From NCBI RefSeq assembly GCF_004570845.1, contig NZ_SPQZ01000007.1:102890-166889 (forward strand): DNA of 64,000 nucleotides, read 5' to 3'. Positions 22,454 through 30,972 of the stretch are shown here, piece after piece. The notes beneath the pieces were generated by a model. That model was not told where the DNA came from, searched no databases, and was given only the letters and a program-made list of their open reading frames with translations. Positions within the stretch are counted from its first letter, which is position 1, and every line of letters starts with the position of its first letter. The position numbers and the translations under genes are program-made. This DNA comes from Orlajensenia leifsoniae. Its GTDB lineage: Bacteria > Actinomycetota > Actinomycetes > Actinomycetales > Microbacteriaceae.

Positions 22454-25168
22454 ATGAACGTCGTACCCGGTCCTGAGAACGTCTTGATCTCGACGGTGTG
22501 CCTGTCCGGCACCCTCGAGGACAAGATGCGCGCCGCCGCAGCGGCGGGGTTCGCCGGGATCGAGATGCTCGACTACGACCTCGTCATGTCGCCGTGGTCG
22601 CCGTCTCGCCTGGCGGCCGAGGCCGGCGGTCTCGGTCTCACGGTCGACGTGTATCAGCCGTTCCACGTCGAGACGGTCCATCCCGAGCTGTTCGGTGCCG
22701 GCCTCCGCCACGCCGATCGCAAGTTCGACCTCCTGATGGAGCTCGGTGCTCGTGTCCTGGTGTGCTGTTCGTCCAGAACGGCGGGAGGGCTGGACGACGA
22801 CGACCTCGCGGCGGAACAGCTGCACACGCTCGCGGAGCATGCCGAACACCGTGGTCTGCGGCTCGCTTACGAAGCTGTGCCCTGGGGGCGGGTACCCACG
22901 CACGAGGAGGCCTGGCGCATCGTCCAGTCCGTCGACCATCCGGCCCTGGGACTGTGCCTGGACAGCTTCCATGTCCTGTCGCGGCACAACGATCCGACCG
23001 TGATAGCCCAGGTGGACGCCGACAAGGTGTTCCACGTCCAGCTTGCGGATGCCCCTCGCGTCAACATGGACGTTCGCGAGTGGAGCCTCCACTCCCGCAT
23101 GTTCCCGGGGCAGGGATCGCTCGACGTTGCCGGCTTCCTTCGTCAGCTGACGGCGATGGGCTACACCGGCCCGATGGCGCTCGAGGTCTTCAACGACGTC
23201 TACCAGCAGGAGGATCCGAGACACACCGCCACCGACGCCATGCGCTCCATGCTCGCCCTGGACGAGGTGGTGAATGAAGGTCGCGGGGGAGCGGACGCTC
23301 CGAAGCCATCTCGGCTGCCTCCGGCTCCTGCGCTCAGGGGGTTCGCCTTCGCCGAGCTCGCTGTCGACGAGGTCTCGGCCCCTTTGCTCTCGCGCGTCAT
23401 CGCTGCCCTCGGTTTCGACCACGTCGGACAGCATCGCTCGAAGGAAGTGCAGCTGTGGGAACAGGCTGGCGCGCGACTTCTGCTCAACCTCGCTCCAGAA
23501 CGCTCGATCGACCCCGCCAGTGCGTCGATCTGTGCGCTTGCGGTCGAGAGTTCAGACCAGATCTCGTCGATGGAACGCGCCGAGAGACTGCTGGCACCGA
23601 AGCTCGCCCGCCGCCGCAGGCCGGATGAGACCGACCTGAGCTCCGTGGCGATGCCGGACGGCAACGCCCTGTTCTTCTGCGATTCCGGTGCTCCTCGTCA
23701 TTGGCTCGACGACTTCAGCCCCACTGGGGCGACGGTGGCGCCGACGCCCCTGATCCATTCGATCGACCATGTGTCGATCACCGAGTCGATCGACGATTTC
23801 GACCAGTCCGCATTGTTCTTCCGTTCGGTGCTCGGCCTGGTGCCGGGAGCATCTGCGGAGATCACCGCTCCGTTCGGGGTCATCCGCAGCTGGTCGGCGA
23901 GCGACCCGGGCGGACAGGTGCGCATCACGCTGAACACCAGCCCACTGAGGCGTGGCGATTGGGCGCCCGGGGTGTCGAGCCCGCAATTGGTCGCGTTCGC
24001 GACGGATGACGCGATCGCGTGCGCGCGGGTCATGCGTGAACGCGGGGTGCCGATCCTCGAGATGCCGAGCAACTACTACGACGACCTCGATGCCCGCCTC
24101 TCCCTGCCCGACCAGTTCATCGCCGCCCTTCGCGCGAACTCGATCCTCTACGACCGCGATGAGACCGGAGAGTTCCTGCACTTCTTCACGGAGATGCTGG
24201 GCTCGCGAGTGTTCTTCGAGGTCGTGCAGCGCATCGACGGCTACACCGGTTTCGGCGACCCCCGCAGTGTTCCGCTGCGCATGGCCGCCCACCGACGACA
24301 GCGACTGAGCATGCGTGCGAGTGCGCCGACGGAGGTCTCGTCGGAGCACCGCCACGACTATTCGCTCGCCCACCTGACCGCACTCAGCCTGTCGCCGCCG
24401 GACCTGGTCGATGCCGCTGCCGGCGCGGGGTACCGTTTCGTGGGTCTGCGTATGACGAGGGTCACGGCGCAAGAGCCCCATTACCCTCTGTCCTACGACG
24501 CTGCGCTGATGCGAGCAACGAAGACCCACCTCGCTGCGACGGGGATCGAGGTCCTCGACATCGAGCTCGCTCGCATGACATCGGGCGACAACCCCCGCGA
24601 CTATCTCCGATTCCTGGAGGCCGGCGCCGAACTCGGGGCACGCCACGTCATCACGCAGCTGCCGGATGCGGACTTCTCACGGAAGGTCGACCGATTCGCC
24701 GAGCTGTGCGAGCTCGCCGCTCCGCTCGGCCTGACCCTCGACCTCGAATTCCCGTCGTGGACGGAGACGCCGAATCTGACCGAAGCCACCAAGGTCCTGC
24801 GGGCGGCGAATCAACCGAACGCCGGGATGCTCATCGACCTCCTGCACTTCGCTCGATCAGGATCGAGCGTGGACGACCTGCGAAAGCTCCCGTCCCAGTG
24901 GTTCCACTACGTTCACGTGTGCGACGCCCCCGGGGAGATTCCAGCCACGACGGCCGGCCTGATCCACACCGCGCGGTTCGAGCGGCTCTTCCCGGGCGAG
25001 GGTGAGATCGACATGCTGGGCATCCTCGAAGCGCTGCCGTCCGGGATTCCGTACGCCCTGGAGATCCCGCGAGCGATGCTCGTCGCCCAGGTCGGTGCGA
25101 AGGAACACGCGCGCCGCGCGCTCGCGGCCGCGCGCCACCACCTCGACGCGGCTCCTGTGCTCACCTGA
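22454..25168 (+). CDS. Three-domain fusion: QsuB-like dehydratase, HPPD-like domain, second TIM barrel
   Basis: 904 residues. Residues 10-275 match the QsuB dehydratase barrel, with ligands E140, D170, Q196 and E244 intact. Residues 295-615 match the HPPD-like half of QsuB, but of the three metal ligands only H439 and E589 remain: the QHVAF motif reads QLVAF, so position 512 is Leu. Residues 636-900 are an additional xylose-isomerase-like TIM barrel with its own probable metal set (E765, D795, H821, E870). The domains are joined without frameshift. Ordinary QsuB stops after the second domain, so this is an extended paralogue with a probably non-catalytic middle. It ends the operon; the start ATG 22454 has only a weak ribosome site (GAGG). 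Two dehydratase or isomerase steps on ring or keto acids are plausible. Confidence 0.85.
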   Translation: MNVVPGPENVLISTVCLSGTLEDKMRAAAAAGFAGIEMLDYDLVMSPWSPSRLAAEAGGLGLTVDVYQPFHVETVHPELFGAGLRHADRKFDLLMELGARVLVCCSSRTAGGLDDDDLAAEQLHTLAEHAEHRGLRLAYEAVPWGRVPTHEEAWRIVQSVDHPALGLCLDSFHVLSRHNDPTVIAQVDADKVFHVQLADAPRVNMDVREWSLHSRMFPGQGSLDVAGFLRQLTAMGYTGPMALEVFNDVYQQEDPRHTATDAMRSMLALDEVVNEGRGGADAPKPSRLPPAPALRGFAFAELAVDEVSAPLLSRVIAALGFDHVGQHRSKEVQLWEQAGARLLLNLAPERSIDPASASICALAVESSDQISSMERAERLLAPKLARRRRPDETDLSSVAMPDGNALFFCDSGAPRHWLDDFSPTGATVAPTPLIHSIDHVSITESIDDFDQSALFFRSVLGLVPGASAEITAPFGVIRSWSASDPGGQVRITLNTSPLRRGDWAPGVSSPQLVAFATDDAIACARVMRERGVPILEMPSNYYDDLDARLSLPDQFIAALRANSILYDRDETGEFLHFFTEMLGSRVFFEVVQRIDGYTGFGDPRSVPLRMAAHRRQRLSMRASAPTEVSSEHRHDYSLAHLTALSLSPPDLVDAAAGAGYRFVGLRMTRVTAQEPHYPLSYDAALMRATKTHLAATGIEVLDIELARMTSGDNPRDYLRFLEAGAELGARHVITQLPDADFSRKVDRFAELCELAAPLGLTLDLEFPSWTETPNLTEATKVLRAANQPNAGMLIDLLHFARSGSSVDDLRKLPSQWFHYVHVCDAPGEIPATTAGLIHTARFERLFPGEGEIDMLGILEALPSGIPYALEIPRAMLVAQVGAKEHARRALAAARHHLDAAPVLT

Positions 25169-25202
25169 AGTCAGGCGCGCCGATGGGACCGAGTATCGCC
25201 CA

Positions 25203-25232
25203 CACCGTGGCCCCGGGTGGGCCCTCACGGTG
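25203..25232. terminator. Hairpin between the fusion gene and the small acidic protein gene
   Basis: CACCGTG and CACGGTG pair around a nested GGCCC/GGGCC; located 35 bp after the plus-strand stop and 4 bp from the convergent stop. Confidence 0.55.
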
Positions 25233-25235
25233 CCA

Positions 25236-25460
25236 TCAGCCTCCGGTGGTCGGCGGCCCGCCGATGACGCCGATGCCCACGGCCTCGTGATCGGGATCGG
25301 AATCATCGGGCTTCGCGGCGCGCGGTTCCTCGCCGGGATCGTTCTCCGTGCTCGGCTCGTCGAGTACCTCGTCGGAGGGAACCTCGGATTCCGGCGCTTC
25401 CTCCGCTGACTCAGCCGCCTGAGACGTGTCATCGCTCTCGGGTGTCCTGGCATCTGACAT
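25236..25460 (-). CDS. Small acidic hypothetical protein
   Basis: 74 residues from ATG 25460, preceded by a strong GAGGAGG site. The protein is Glu/Asp/Ser/Pro-rich without hydrophobic segments (for example SDDTSQAAESAEEAPES), and ends in a short glycine-rich tail, EAVGIGVIGGPPTTGG. It should be largely disordered. The upstream in-frame extension to 25598 has no ribosome site and an unlike composition. I do not recognise the family; similar acidic tails occur in small actinobacterial proteins of unknown role. Its ribosome site and codon pattern make it likely real. Confidence 0.65.
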   Translation of the reverse strand: MSDARTPESDDTSQAAESAEEAPESEVPSDEVLDEPSTENDPGEEPRAAKPDDSDPDHEAVGIGVIGGPPTTGG

Positions 25461-25580
25461 GGTGTCCTCCTCAACCGTGAACCTCGGTGCATCCAGCTTG
25501 CGACGGATACGTCGGGGTCGACCAGTGGCTTGACGGCGAGTGACAAGACGAGTATCCGCCGGCCGCACGGGGGAGACGGA

Positions 25581-25612
25581 AGGCCCCCGGATCCGCACGG
25601 GTCCGAGGGCCT
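25581..25612 (-). terminator. Terminator after the DHA2-type MFS gene
   Basis: AGGCCCCCGGATCCG and CGGGTCCGAGGGCCT pair with small mismatches, 36 bp beyond the minus-strand stop codon. Confidence 0.7.
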
Positions 25613-25647
25613 GTCATCAGTGACGATCGAGTGTCCGTGTGATGCGA

Positions 25648-27168
25648 CTACTCCGCGATCGTCGCCGGAGCGCTCTCGGTCGCCGGGACGGAACCGGTGC
25701 GCGGCTTGCTCCAGTCGATCGTCTGCTTCGGCTTGGCGAAGAAGAGCACGACGACGGCCGCGATGGCGAAGCCGATCACCGGGAGCCAGAGTGACTGGGC
25801 CATGGCGTCAGTGAATGGACCGGCGACAGCCGCGGGCATCGGCTCGCCCCCGGCACCGGCCTGGCCCGTCGCATTGGCGTCGTAGCCCGGCAGGTTCGCG
25901 ACCAGGCGGGCGTTCAGCAAGGCCGCGATGGCGGCCGACCCGAACACCGACCCCACCTGGCGGGTCATGTTGTAGACGCCCGATCCGGCACCGGCCAGCC
26001 TGGGCGGCAGGTTGCGCGTCGCAGTCGAGGCGAGCGGCGCCCAGATGCCCGACATTCCGAGCCCGAGGAAGGCAGCGGGAATGAGCAGGATCCAGAGGTC
26101 GATGGCGGGCGTGATGATGAGTGCCATCCACGACAGGGCCAGAGCGATGATCGTGAAGCCGGTGAAGGCGATCCACTTGGGGTCGACCTTGTCGGTCAGG
26201 CGGCCGACGATCGGGGCCATGAAGAGCACGACGAGCGCCATCGGCAACAGCATGAGCGCGGCCTGCGTCGGTTCGAGTCCCCGAGCGATCTGATAGTAGA
26301 ACGCGAGGGGGAGTGGCATCGCCACTACGGCGAGACCGGTGAGGGTGATGCCGACATTCGCGAGCGAGAAGTTGCGATCGCGGAATAGGCCGAGGGGAAG
26401 GAGTGGCTCCGCCCTGTTGAAGTGCTGCCAGACCACGAAGGCGACGAGCACGATGACGCCGGCGATGATGAGACCCCACACCGTGATCGGACCGGCGATC
26501 GTACCCCAGTCGTAGGTGGAGCCCTCCTGGATACCGAAGATCACCAGGAACAGGCCGACGGCGCTCAGCACGACGCCCAACCAGTCGAACTTGTGCGAGT
26601 GCGTGGTGAGGTTGGGAACGAGCCGCCACGCGAGGATGAAGCCCACGACGCCGACGGGCACGTTCACGAAGAACACCCACTCCCAGCCGAGCGAGTCTAC
26701 GAGAAGGCCACCGGCGATCGGGCCGACGAGGGTGGCGATGCCGGAGACGGCGCCCCAGAGACCCATCGCCGTCCCGCGCTTGTCCGGCGCGAAGATGCGG
26801 GTGATCACGGCCATGGTTTGCGGGGTCATGAGCGCAGCGCCCAGGCCCTGCACCACGCGGGCCAGGATCAGCATCTCGATGCTGTCGGACAGGCCGCACC
26901 AGAGGGACGCCAGCGTGAAGACGACGAGGCCGATCAGGTAGATGCGTTTCGGGCCGAAGCGGTCACCGAGGCGGCCGGTGATCAGCAGGGGGACCGCGTA
27001 GGCGAGCAGGTAGGCGCTCGTCACCCAGAGCACCGCGGTGATGTCGGTGTCGAGCTCGCGCATGATCGTCGGGTTGGCGATCGAGACGATGGTCGAGTCG
27101 ACCAGGATCATGAAGAAGCCGATGACGAGCGCCCAGAGGGCCGGCCACGGCTTGGTGATGTTCTCCAT
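25648..27168 (-). CDS. DHA2-family (14-helix) MFS drug/metabolite exporter
   Basis: 506 residues with 14 predicted membrane helices. The DHA2 landmarks are present: LVDSTIVSIANPTIMREL in helix 1, GRLGDRFGPKRIYLIG (motif A) between helices 2 and 3, and GAVSGIATLVGPIAGGLLVDSLGWEWVFFVNVPVG (motif C region, quoted in name only) in helices 5-6. Such proteins export antiseptics, antibiotics or metabolites by proton exchange. The gene starts one base into the padR stop (TGATG), so the exporter is co-expressed with a PadR repressor. The pair looks like a self-contained resistance or efflux unit; the substrate is not evident. Confidence 0.9.
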   Translation of the reverse strand: MENITKPWPALWALVIGFFMILVDSTIVSIANPTIMRELDTDITAVLWVTSAYLLAYAVPLLITGRLGDRFGPKRIYLIGLVVFTLASLWCGLSDSIEMLILARVVQGLGAALMTPQTMAVITRIFAPDKRGTAMGLWGAVSGIATLVGPIAGGLLVDSLGWEWVFFVNVPVGVVGFILAWRLVPNLTTHSHKFDWLGVVLSAVGLFLVIFGIQEGSTYDWGTIAGPITVWGLIIAGVIVLVAFVVWQHFNRAEPLLPLGLFRDRNFSLANVGITLTGLAVVAMPLPLAFYYQIARGLEPTQAALMLLPMALVVLFMAPIVGRLTDKVDPKWIAFTGFTIIALALSWMALIITPAIDLWILLIPAAFLGLGMSGIWAPLASTATRNLPPRLAGAGSGVYNMTRQVGSVFGSAAIAALLNARLVANLPGYDANATGQAGAGGEPMPAAVAGPFTDAMAQSLWLPVIGFAIAAVVVLFFAKPKQTIDWSKPRTGSVPATESAPATIAE

Positions 27169-27761
27169 CAGTGGTTCTTTTCTGTGAGATGTTCGGGGAT
27201 CGCGTCGGTCCAGGAGACCTGGCCGTTCGCGATGCGTTCGATGGTCGCGTCGAGCCAGGCGAGCTCGGCGCGCAGCATGGTGGATTGGTAATGGGCGTCC
27301 AGCCAGTACCGCTCGGGGATCTGCTTGGACTCGATGGCTTCCTTGGCGAAGCCCAGGGCTTTCAGATCGTCATGGAGGCTGGTGCTGCGTGAACGCAGCA
27401 GGGCGAGCACCTCGTCGACGGGCAGATTGTGGGCTTGGGCGACGGCATGCCGGAACTCGGGATACTCCTCGGCCGGCGTCGCGAGCATCGTGGCGACGCG
27501 GTTGTCGAGGGCTCGACGTCCGGCATCCGTGATGGCGTAACTGGTGCGTTCGGGCCGATTACCCTCGCGGTCCACCCCGACCGCATCGACGAGCCCTTCA
27601 CGGGCGAGCCGATCGACGGCGTGATAGAGCGAGCCCGGCCGCACCTTGACGTTGCGGTCCTCTCGACGGTGCACGAGGGTCTGGTACATCTCGTACGGAT
27701 GCATGGGTCGCTCGGCCAGCAGCGCGAGTGCCGCGATGCCGAGGGGAGTGAGTTCAGCCAT
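27168..27761 (-). CDS. PadR-family transcriptional regulator
   Basis: 197 residues. N-terminal PadR winged helix: LGIAALALLAERPMHPYEMYQTL, then VRPGSLYHAVDRLAREGLV and the wing RTSYAITDAGRRAL. The longer C-terminal helical part (VirR-like, from about residue 95) marks the PadR-s1-type group that forms dimers through its C-terminus. It overlaps the exporter gene by one base. The 16-bp palindrome at 27782 just upstream is the probable operator for autoregulation and exporter control; PadR proteins usually let go of DNA when they bind the exported compound or a phenolic acid. Confidence 0.9.
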   Translation of the reverse strand: MAELTPLGIAALALLAERPMHPYEMYQTLVHRREDRNVKVRPGSLYHAVDRLAREGLVDAVGVDREGNRPERTSYAITDAGRRALDNRVATMLATPAEEYPEFRHAVAQAHNLPVDEVLALLRSRSTSLHDDLKALGFAKEAIESKQIPERYWLDAHYQSTMLRAELAWLDATIERIANGQVSWTDAIPEHLTEKNH

Positions 27762-27781
27762 GTCGAATCTTCCGTGTCGAT

Positions 27782-27797
27782 TATTCCAGATGGAATA
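27782..27797. promoter_or_regulatory. PadR operator candidate
   Basis: TATTCCA-GA-TGGAATA, perfect 7-bp arms, 20 bp upstream of the padR ATG. It is AT-rich in an otherwise GC-rich sequence and probably overlaps the promoter. Confidence 0.7.
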
Positions 27798-27845
27798 TTA
27801 CGCTCGGAAGATTCGAACAGTCAATCGAGTGGCACGTCCGAGAGG

Positions 27846-28646
27846 TCAGTCGCCCTCCGCGCGCGCGAACTCCGACTTCCATTGCCTGAAGCCGTCCTCG
27901 CTGCGGCCGCGGCGCCAGTAGCCCGAGATCGAGAGCTGATCCCGCTGCAGTCCGCGCTCGGTGCGCAGGTAGGGGCGAATCCCGCGCATGACCTCCTCGG
28001 CCTCTCCGTGTACGAAGGCGTGCACCCGGCCGTCGCGCCAGTCGACTGCGCGCACGGCATCCGTCAGCAGCCCGTCTCCTGTTCCGCCGTTGCGGTGCAC
28101 GAAGGCGATCGAGGCGCCCTCCGGAGCCGCAAGCTGAGGCTCGTACTCCACCGACTCGACCAGCACGATGACGTGCGCCACGGCATCGCGAGGCAACACC
28201 TCGAGAGCCGCCGTCACCGCGGGCAGGGCTGACTCGTCGCCGACGAGCAGGTGCCAGTCGGCCGAGGGGTCTGGCCTGTAGGCGCCGCCCGGACCGTTGG
28301 CGAGCAGCACGTCGCCGATCTCGGCCGAGGCCGCCCACGGTCCGGCCGTTCCCTCATCGCCGTGCACCACGAAGTCGATGTCGAGGGTGCCGGATGCGAC
28401 ATCGGGATGCAGCGCCGTGTAGGTGCGCACGACGGGCAGGTCCTCCGGCGCCATCGTTCCGCGAAGTTCGCGCACATCGATCTGCTCGGGGTACTCGACT
28501 CCGGGCTTCGGGAAGACGAGCTTCACGTAGCGGTCGGTGAAGATGCTTTCGGCGAACCCCGAGAGGTCGTCGGTGTGCAGGCTGATGCGGCGCAGCGACG
28601 GAGTGATCCACGAGGTGGCTGTCACGGTGAAGCGGATGGTCGGCAT
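27846..28646 (-). CDS. Siderophore-interacting protein (FAD-binding ferric reductase, ViuB/YqjH type)
   Basis: 266 residues. N-terminal FAD-binding beta-barrel with the family's ITPSLRRISL opening and the flavin motif RTYT (in DLPVVRTYTAL); C-terminal NAD(P)-binding-like half with LLVGDESALPAVTAALEVL and HAFVHGEAEEVMRGIRPYL. The last segment ISGYWRRGRSEDGFRQWK is typical. These cytoplasmic proteins release iron from imported ferric siderophores. No siderophore transport or synthesis genes adjoin, so it is probably an orphan that serves uptake systems elsewhere. It follows the semialdehyde dehydrogenase gene by 75 bp on the same strand but is unlikely to be part of the aromatic pathway. Confidence 0.9.
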   Translation of the reverse strand: MPTIRFTVTATSWITPSLRRISLHTDDLSGFAESIFTDRYVKLVFPKPGVEYPEQIDVRELRGTMAPEDLPVVRTYTALHPDVASGTLDIDFVVHGDEGTAGPWAASAEIGDVLLANGPGGAYRPDPSADWHLLVGDESALPAVTAALEVLPRDAVAHVIVLVESVEYEPQLAAPEGASIAFVHRNGGTGDGLLTDAVRAVDWRDGRVHAFVHGEAEEVMRGIRPYLRTERGLQRDQLSISGYWRRGRSEDGFRQWKSEFARAEGD

Positions 28647-28721
28647 TCTCGACTCTCTTGTACTGGTGCGGTGGTGCGATGGTGCGAGTGGCGCTGTGCG
28701 CGCAGCGATGCGTTGCGCTCG

Positions 28722-30191
28722 TCAACCCGTCTGGACGAGGGTGTATTTCGTGGAGAGGTACTCGTGAATCCCCTCGAGGCCGCCCTCCCTGCCGAGGCCC
28801 GACTGCTTGACTCCGCCGAACGGGGCTGCGGCGTCGGAGACGGCGCCGACGTTCAGTCCCATCATGCCTGTCTCGAGCGCCGCGATCATGCGCTGGCCCC
28901 TGGCCAGCCCCTCGGTGTGGACGTAGGCGACCAGCCCGTACTCGGTGTCGTTGGCGAGACGGACCGCCTCGGTCTCGGTGTCGAATTCCACGATCGTCGC
29001 GACGGGGCCGAAGATCTCGTGCTGCAGGATGCGGCTGCCGGCAGGCACGCCGGTGAGGACCGTGGGCTCGTAGAAGCTGCCGGGCCCGGCCACGCGCCGC
29101 CCGCCAGTGACGATGGCCGCACCATGGCTGACGGCGTCCTGAACCAGCTCGTCGACGGCATCGACGGCTCCGTCGGTGATCAGCGGTCCGATACCGACGC
29201 CGGGTTCGGTTCCCCGACCGGGTCGCAGCTCGCTGACGCGCACGGCGAGACACCGAGCGAACTCCGCCGCCACTGAGGAGTGCACGAGAAAGCGGTTGGC
29301 GGCGGTGCAGGCCTGGCCGGCGTTGCGGAACTTCGCCAGCATGGCTCCGTCGACGGCCTTGTCGAGGTCGGCGTCATCGAAGACCACGAACGGAGCGTTC
29401 CCGCCGAGCTCCATCGAGGTGCGGAGCACTGTGTCGGCGGCCTGCTTCATGAGTATCCTGCCCACGCGGGTAGAGCCGGTGAAGCTGAGCTTGCGCAGCC
29501 GCGGGTCGGCGATGATGCGCTCGCTCACGCCGGCGGCATCCGTCGTGGTGATGATGTTGAGCACGCCGGAGGGAAGCCCGACCTCCTCGAGGAGCCCGGC
29601 GAGGAACAGTGTCGTCAGGGGCGTCAGCTCGGCGGGCTTCACGACCACTGTGCAGCCCGCCGCGAGGGCCGGTGCAATCTTGCGCGTCGCCATCGCCAGC
29701 GGGAAGTTCCACGGGGTGATGAGGTAGCAGGGACCGACGGGCTTCCGCGAGACGACCATCTGTCCGGTGCCGTCGGGATTCGTGCCGTAGCGGCCTGAGA
29801 CACGCACAGCCTCCTCGGCGAACCACCGCAGGAACTCGCCTCCGTAGGCCACCTCGCCTGCGGCCTCCGGGAGCGGCTTCCCCATCTCCAGCGTGATCAG
29901 CAGCGCAACCTCATCGCGCCGCTGCTGCAGTAGGTCGAAGGCGCTTCGCAATAGCTCGCCCCGCACCCGGGGGGCCGTCGCCGCCCACTCCGCGCTCGCG
30001 GCGACGGCGGCGTCGAGGGCACTCACGCCGTCGTCGGGAGTGGCATCAGCCACACGCTTCAGCAGGAGACCCGTCGCAGGGTCGAACACATCGAGAGTGC
30101 GGTCCGCGGATGCCCGCACCCAGCGGCCGCCGATGAACAGGCCATCCGGCACCGAGGCCAGCAGCTCCGCCTCAGTACGAGTCACGGTCAT
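28722..30191 (-). CDS. gabD: Succinate-semialdehyde dehydrogenase (aldehyde dehydrogenase superfamily)
   Basis: 489 residues from ATG 30191, inside the last 20 bases of the aldolase gene. Family landmarks: GPCYLITPWNFPLAMATRK, KPAELTPLTTLF, the cofactor segment FTGSTRVGRILM, catalytic Glu in MELGGNAPFVVF, catalytic Cys in NAGQACTAANRFLV and the closing EIFGPVATIVEF and GLGREGG. The GabD-type subgroup fits: the HpaI aldolase just upstream releases succinic semialdehyde and pyruvate, and this enzyme would send the former to succinate. It could also serve as the carboxymethylhydroxymuconate-semialdehyde dehydrogenase that the operon otherwise lacks. The sequence looks closer to GabD. Confidence 0.85.
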   Translation of the reverse strand: MTVTRTEAELLASVPDGLFIGGRWVRASADRTLDVFDPATGLLLKRVADATPDDGVSALDAAVAASAEWAATAPRVRGELLRSAFDLLQQRRDEVALLITLEMGKPLPEAAGEVAYGGEFLRWFAEEAVRVSGRYGTNPDGTGQMVVSRKPVGPCYLITPWNFPLAMATRKIAPALAAGCTVVVKPAELTPLTTLFLAGLLEEVGLPSGVLNIITTTDAAGVSERIIADPRLRKLSFTGSTRVGRILMKQAADTVLRTSMELGGNAPFVVFDDADLDKAVDGAMLAKFRNAGQACTAANRFLVHSSVAAEFARCLAVRVSELRPGRGTEPGVGIGPLITDGAVDAVDELVQDAVSHGAAIVTGGRRVAGPGSFYEPTVLTGVPAGSRILQHEIFGPVATIVEFDTETEAVRLANDTEYGLVAYVHTEGLARGQRMIAALETGMMGLNVGAVSDAAAPFGGVKQSGLGREGGLEGIHEYLSTKYTLVQTG

Positions 30192-30972
30192 CGCCGATTC
30201 CAGTTCCGAACCGAGCCGCGAGCGCCTCGGACCCTCGCGCCAGCAGCGCGACGTCGGCGCCGACGAGCACCAATCCCGCGCCGGCGTCCAGATAGGCCTG
30301 CGCAACCGCTGGGTCGAATGCGTTCACGCCCACGGGCTTTCCGACGGCGCGGACGGCGTCGAACGCCCGCAGCACTGCTGCAGTCACGTCGGGGTCCGTC
30401 TGTCGACCGAGCAGGCCCATCGACGCCGCGAGATCCGACGGCCCCACGAACACGCCGTCGACACCGTCGACACCGGCAATCTCGGTTGCTGCATCCACTC
30501 CAGCCACCGTCTCGACCTGCACGAACAACGACACGTGCGTATCGGCATCGACCAGGTACTCGTCGACACGGTTCCAGCGGGCGGACCGAGCCAGCGCTGA
30601 TCCCACGCCGCGCACTCCTCGCGGCGGATAGCGCACTGCTCGGACGACACGCTCGGCCTGTGCCGCGGAGGACACCATGGGCACGAGCAGGTTCTGCGCG
30701 CCGAGGTCGAGCACCTGCTTGATGACGACGGGGTCATCCGACGGCACCCGCACCATGACCCTCACAGGGTAGCCGGCCACGGCCTGCAGCTGCGCGAGGG
30801 TCGCCGGGAGGTCGTTCGGCCCGTGCTCCTGGTCGATGAGCAGCCAGTCGATTCCCGATCCGGCGAGGATCTCGGCGACGAGCGGGCTGCCCGAGCTCAC
30901 CCAGAGCCCGGCGAGCGGCCGATCGGTGGCTGCGAGTGCGGCGCGTAGGGTCGGGCTCAGACGAAGCGGCAC
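30172..30972 (-). CDS. hpaI: HpcH/HpaI-family aldolase (4-hydroxy-2-oxoheptanedioate aldolase)
   Basis: 266 residues from GTG 30972, overlapping the hydratase gene end by 16 bp; GGGGAC upstream lies within that gene. The HpaI barrel is clear: GLWVSSGSPLVAEILAGSGIDWLLIDQEHGPND, a metal-binding pair Glu in VQVETVAGV and Asp in VFVGPSDLAASMG, and the active Arg in MVRVPSDD (quoted in parts). This class II pyruvate aldolase splits 4-hydroxy-2-oxoheptane-1,7-dioate to pyruvate and succinic semialdehyde, the last ring-derived step of homoprotocatechuate meta-cleavage. Position between the HpaH-like hydratase and a semialdehyde dehydrogenase agrees. Confidence 0.88.
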   Translation of the reverse strand: MPLRLSPTLRAALAATDRPLAGLWVSSGSPLVAEILAGSGIDWLLIDQEHGPNDLPATLAQLQAVAGYPVRVMVRVPSDDPVVIKQVLDLGAQNLLVPMVSSAAQAERVVRAVRYPPRGVRGVGSALARSARWNRVDEYLVDADTHVSLFVQVETVAGVDAATEIAGVDGVDGVFVGPSDLAASMGLLGRQTDPDVTAAVLRAFDAVRAVGKPVGVNAFDPAVAQAYLDAGAGLVLVGADVALLARGSEALAARFGTGIGDDRDSY

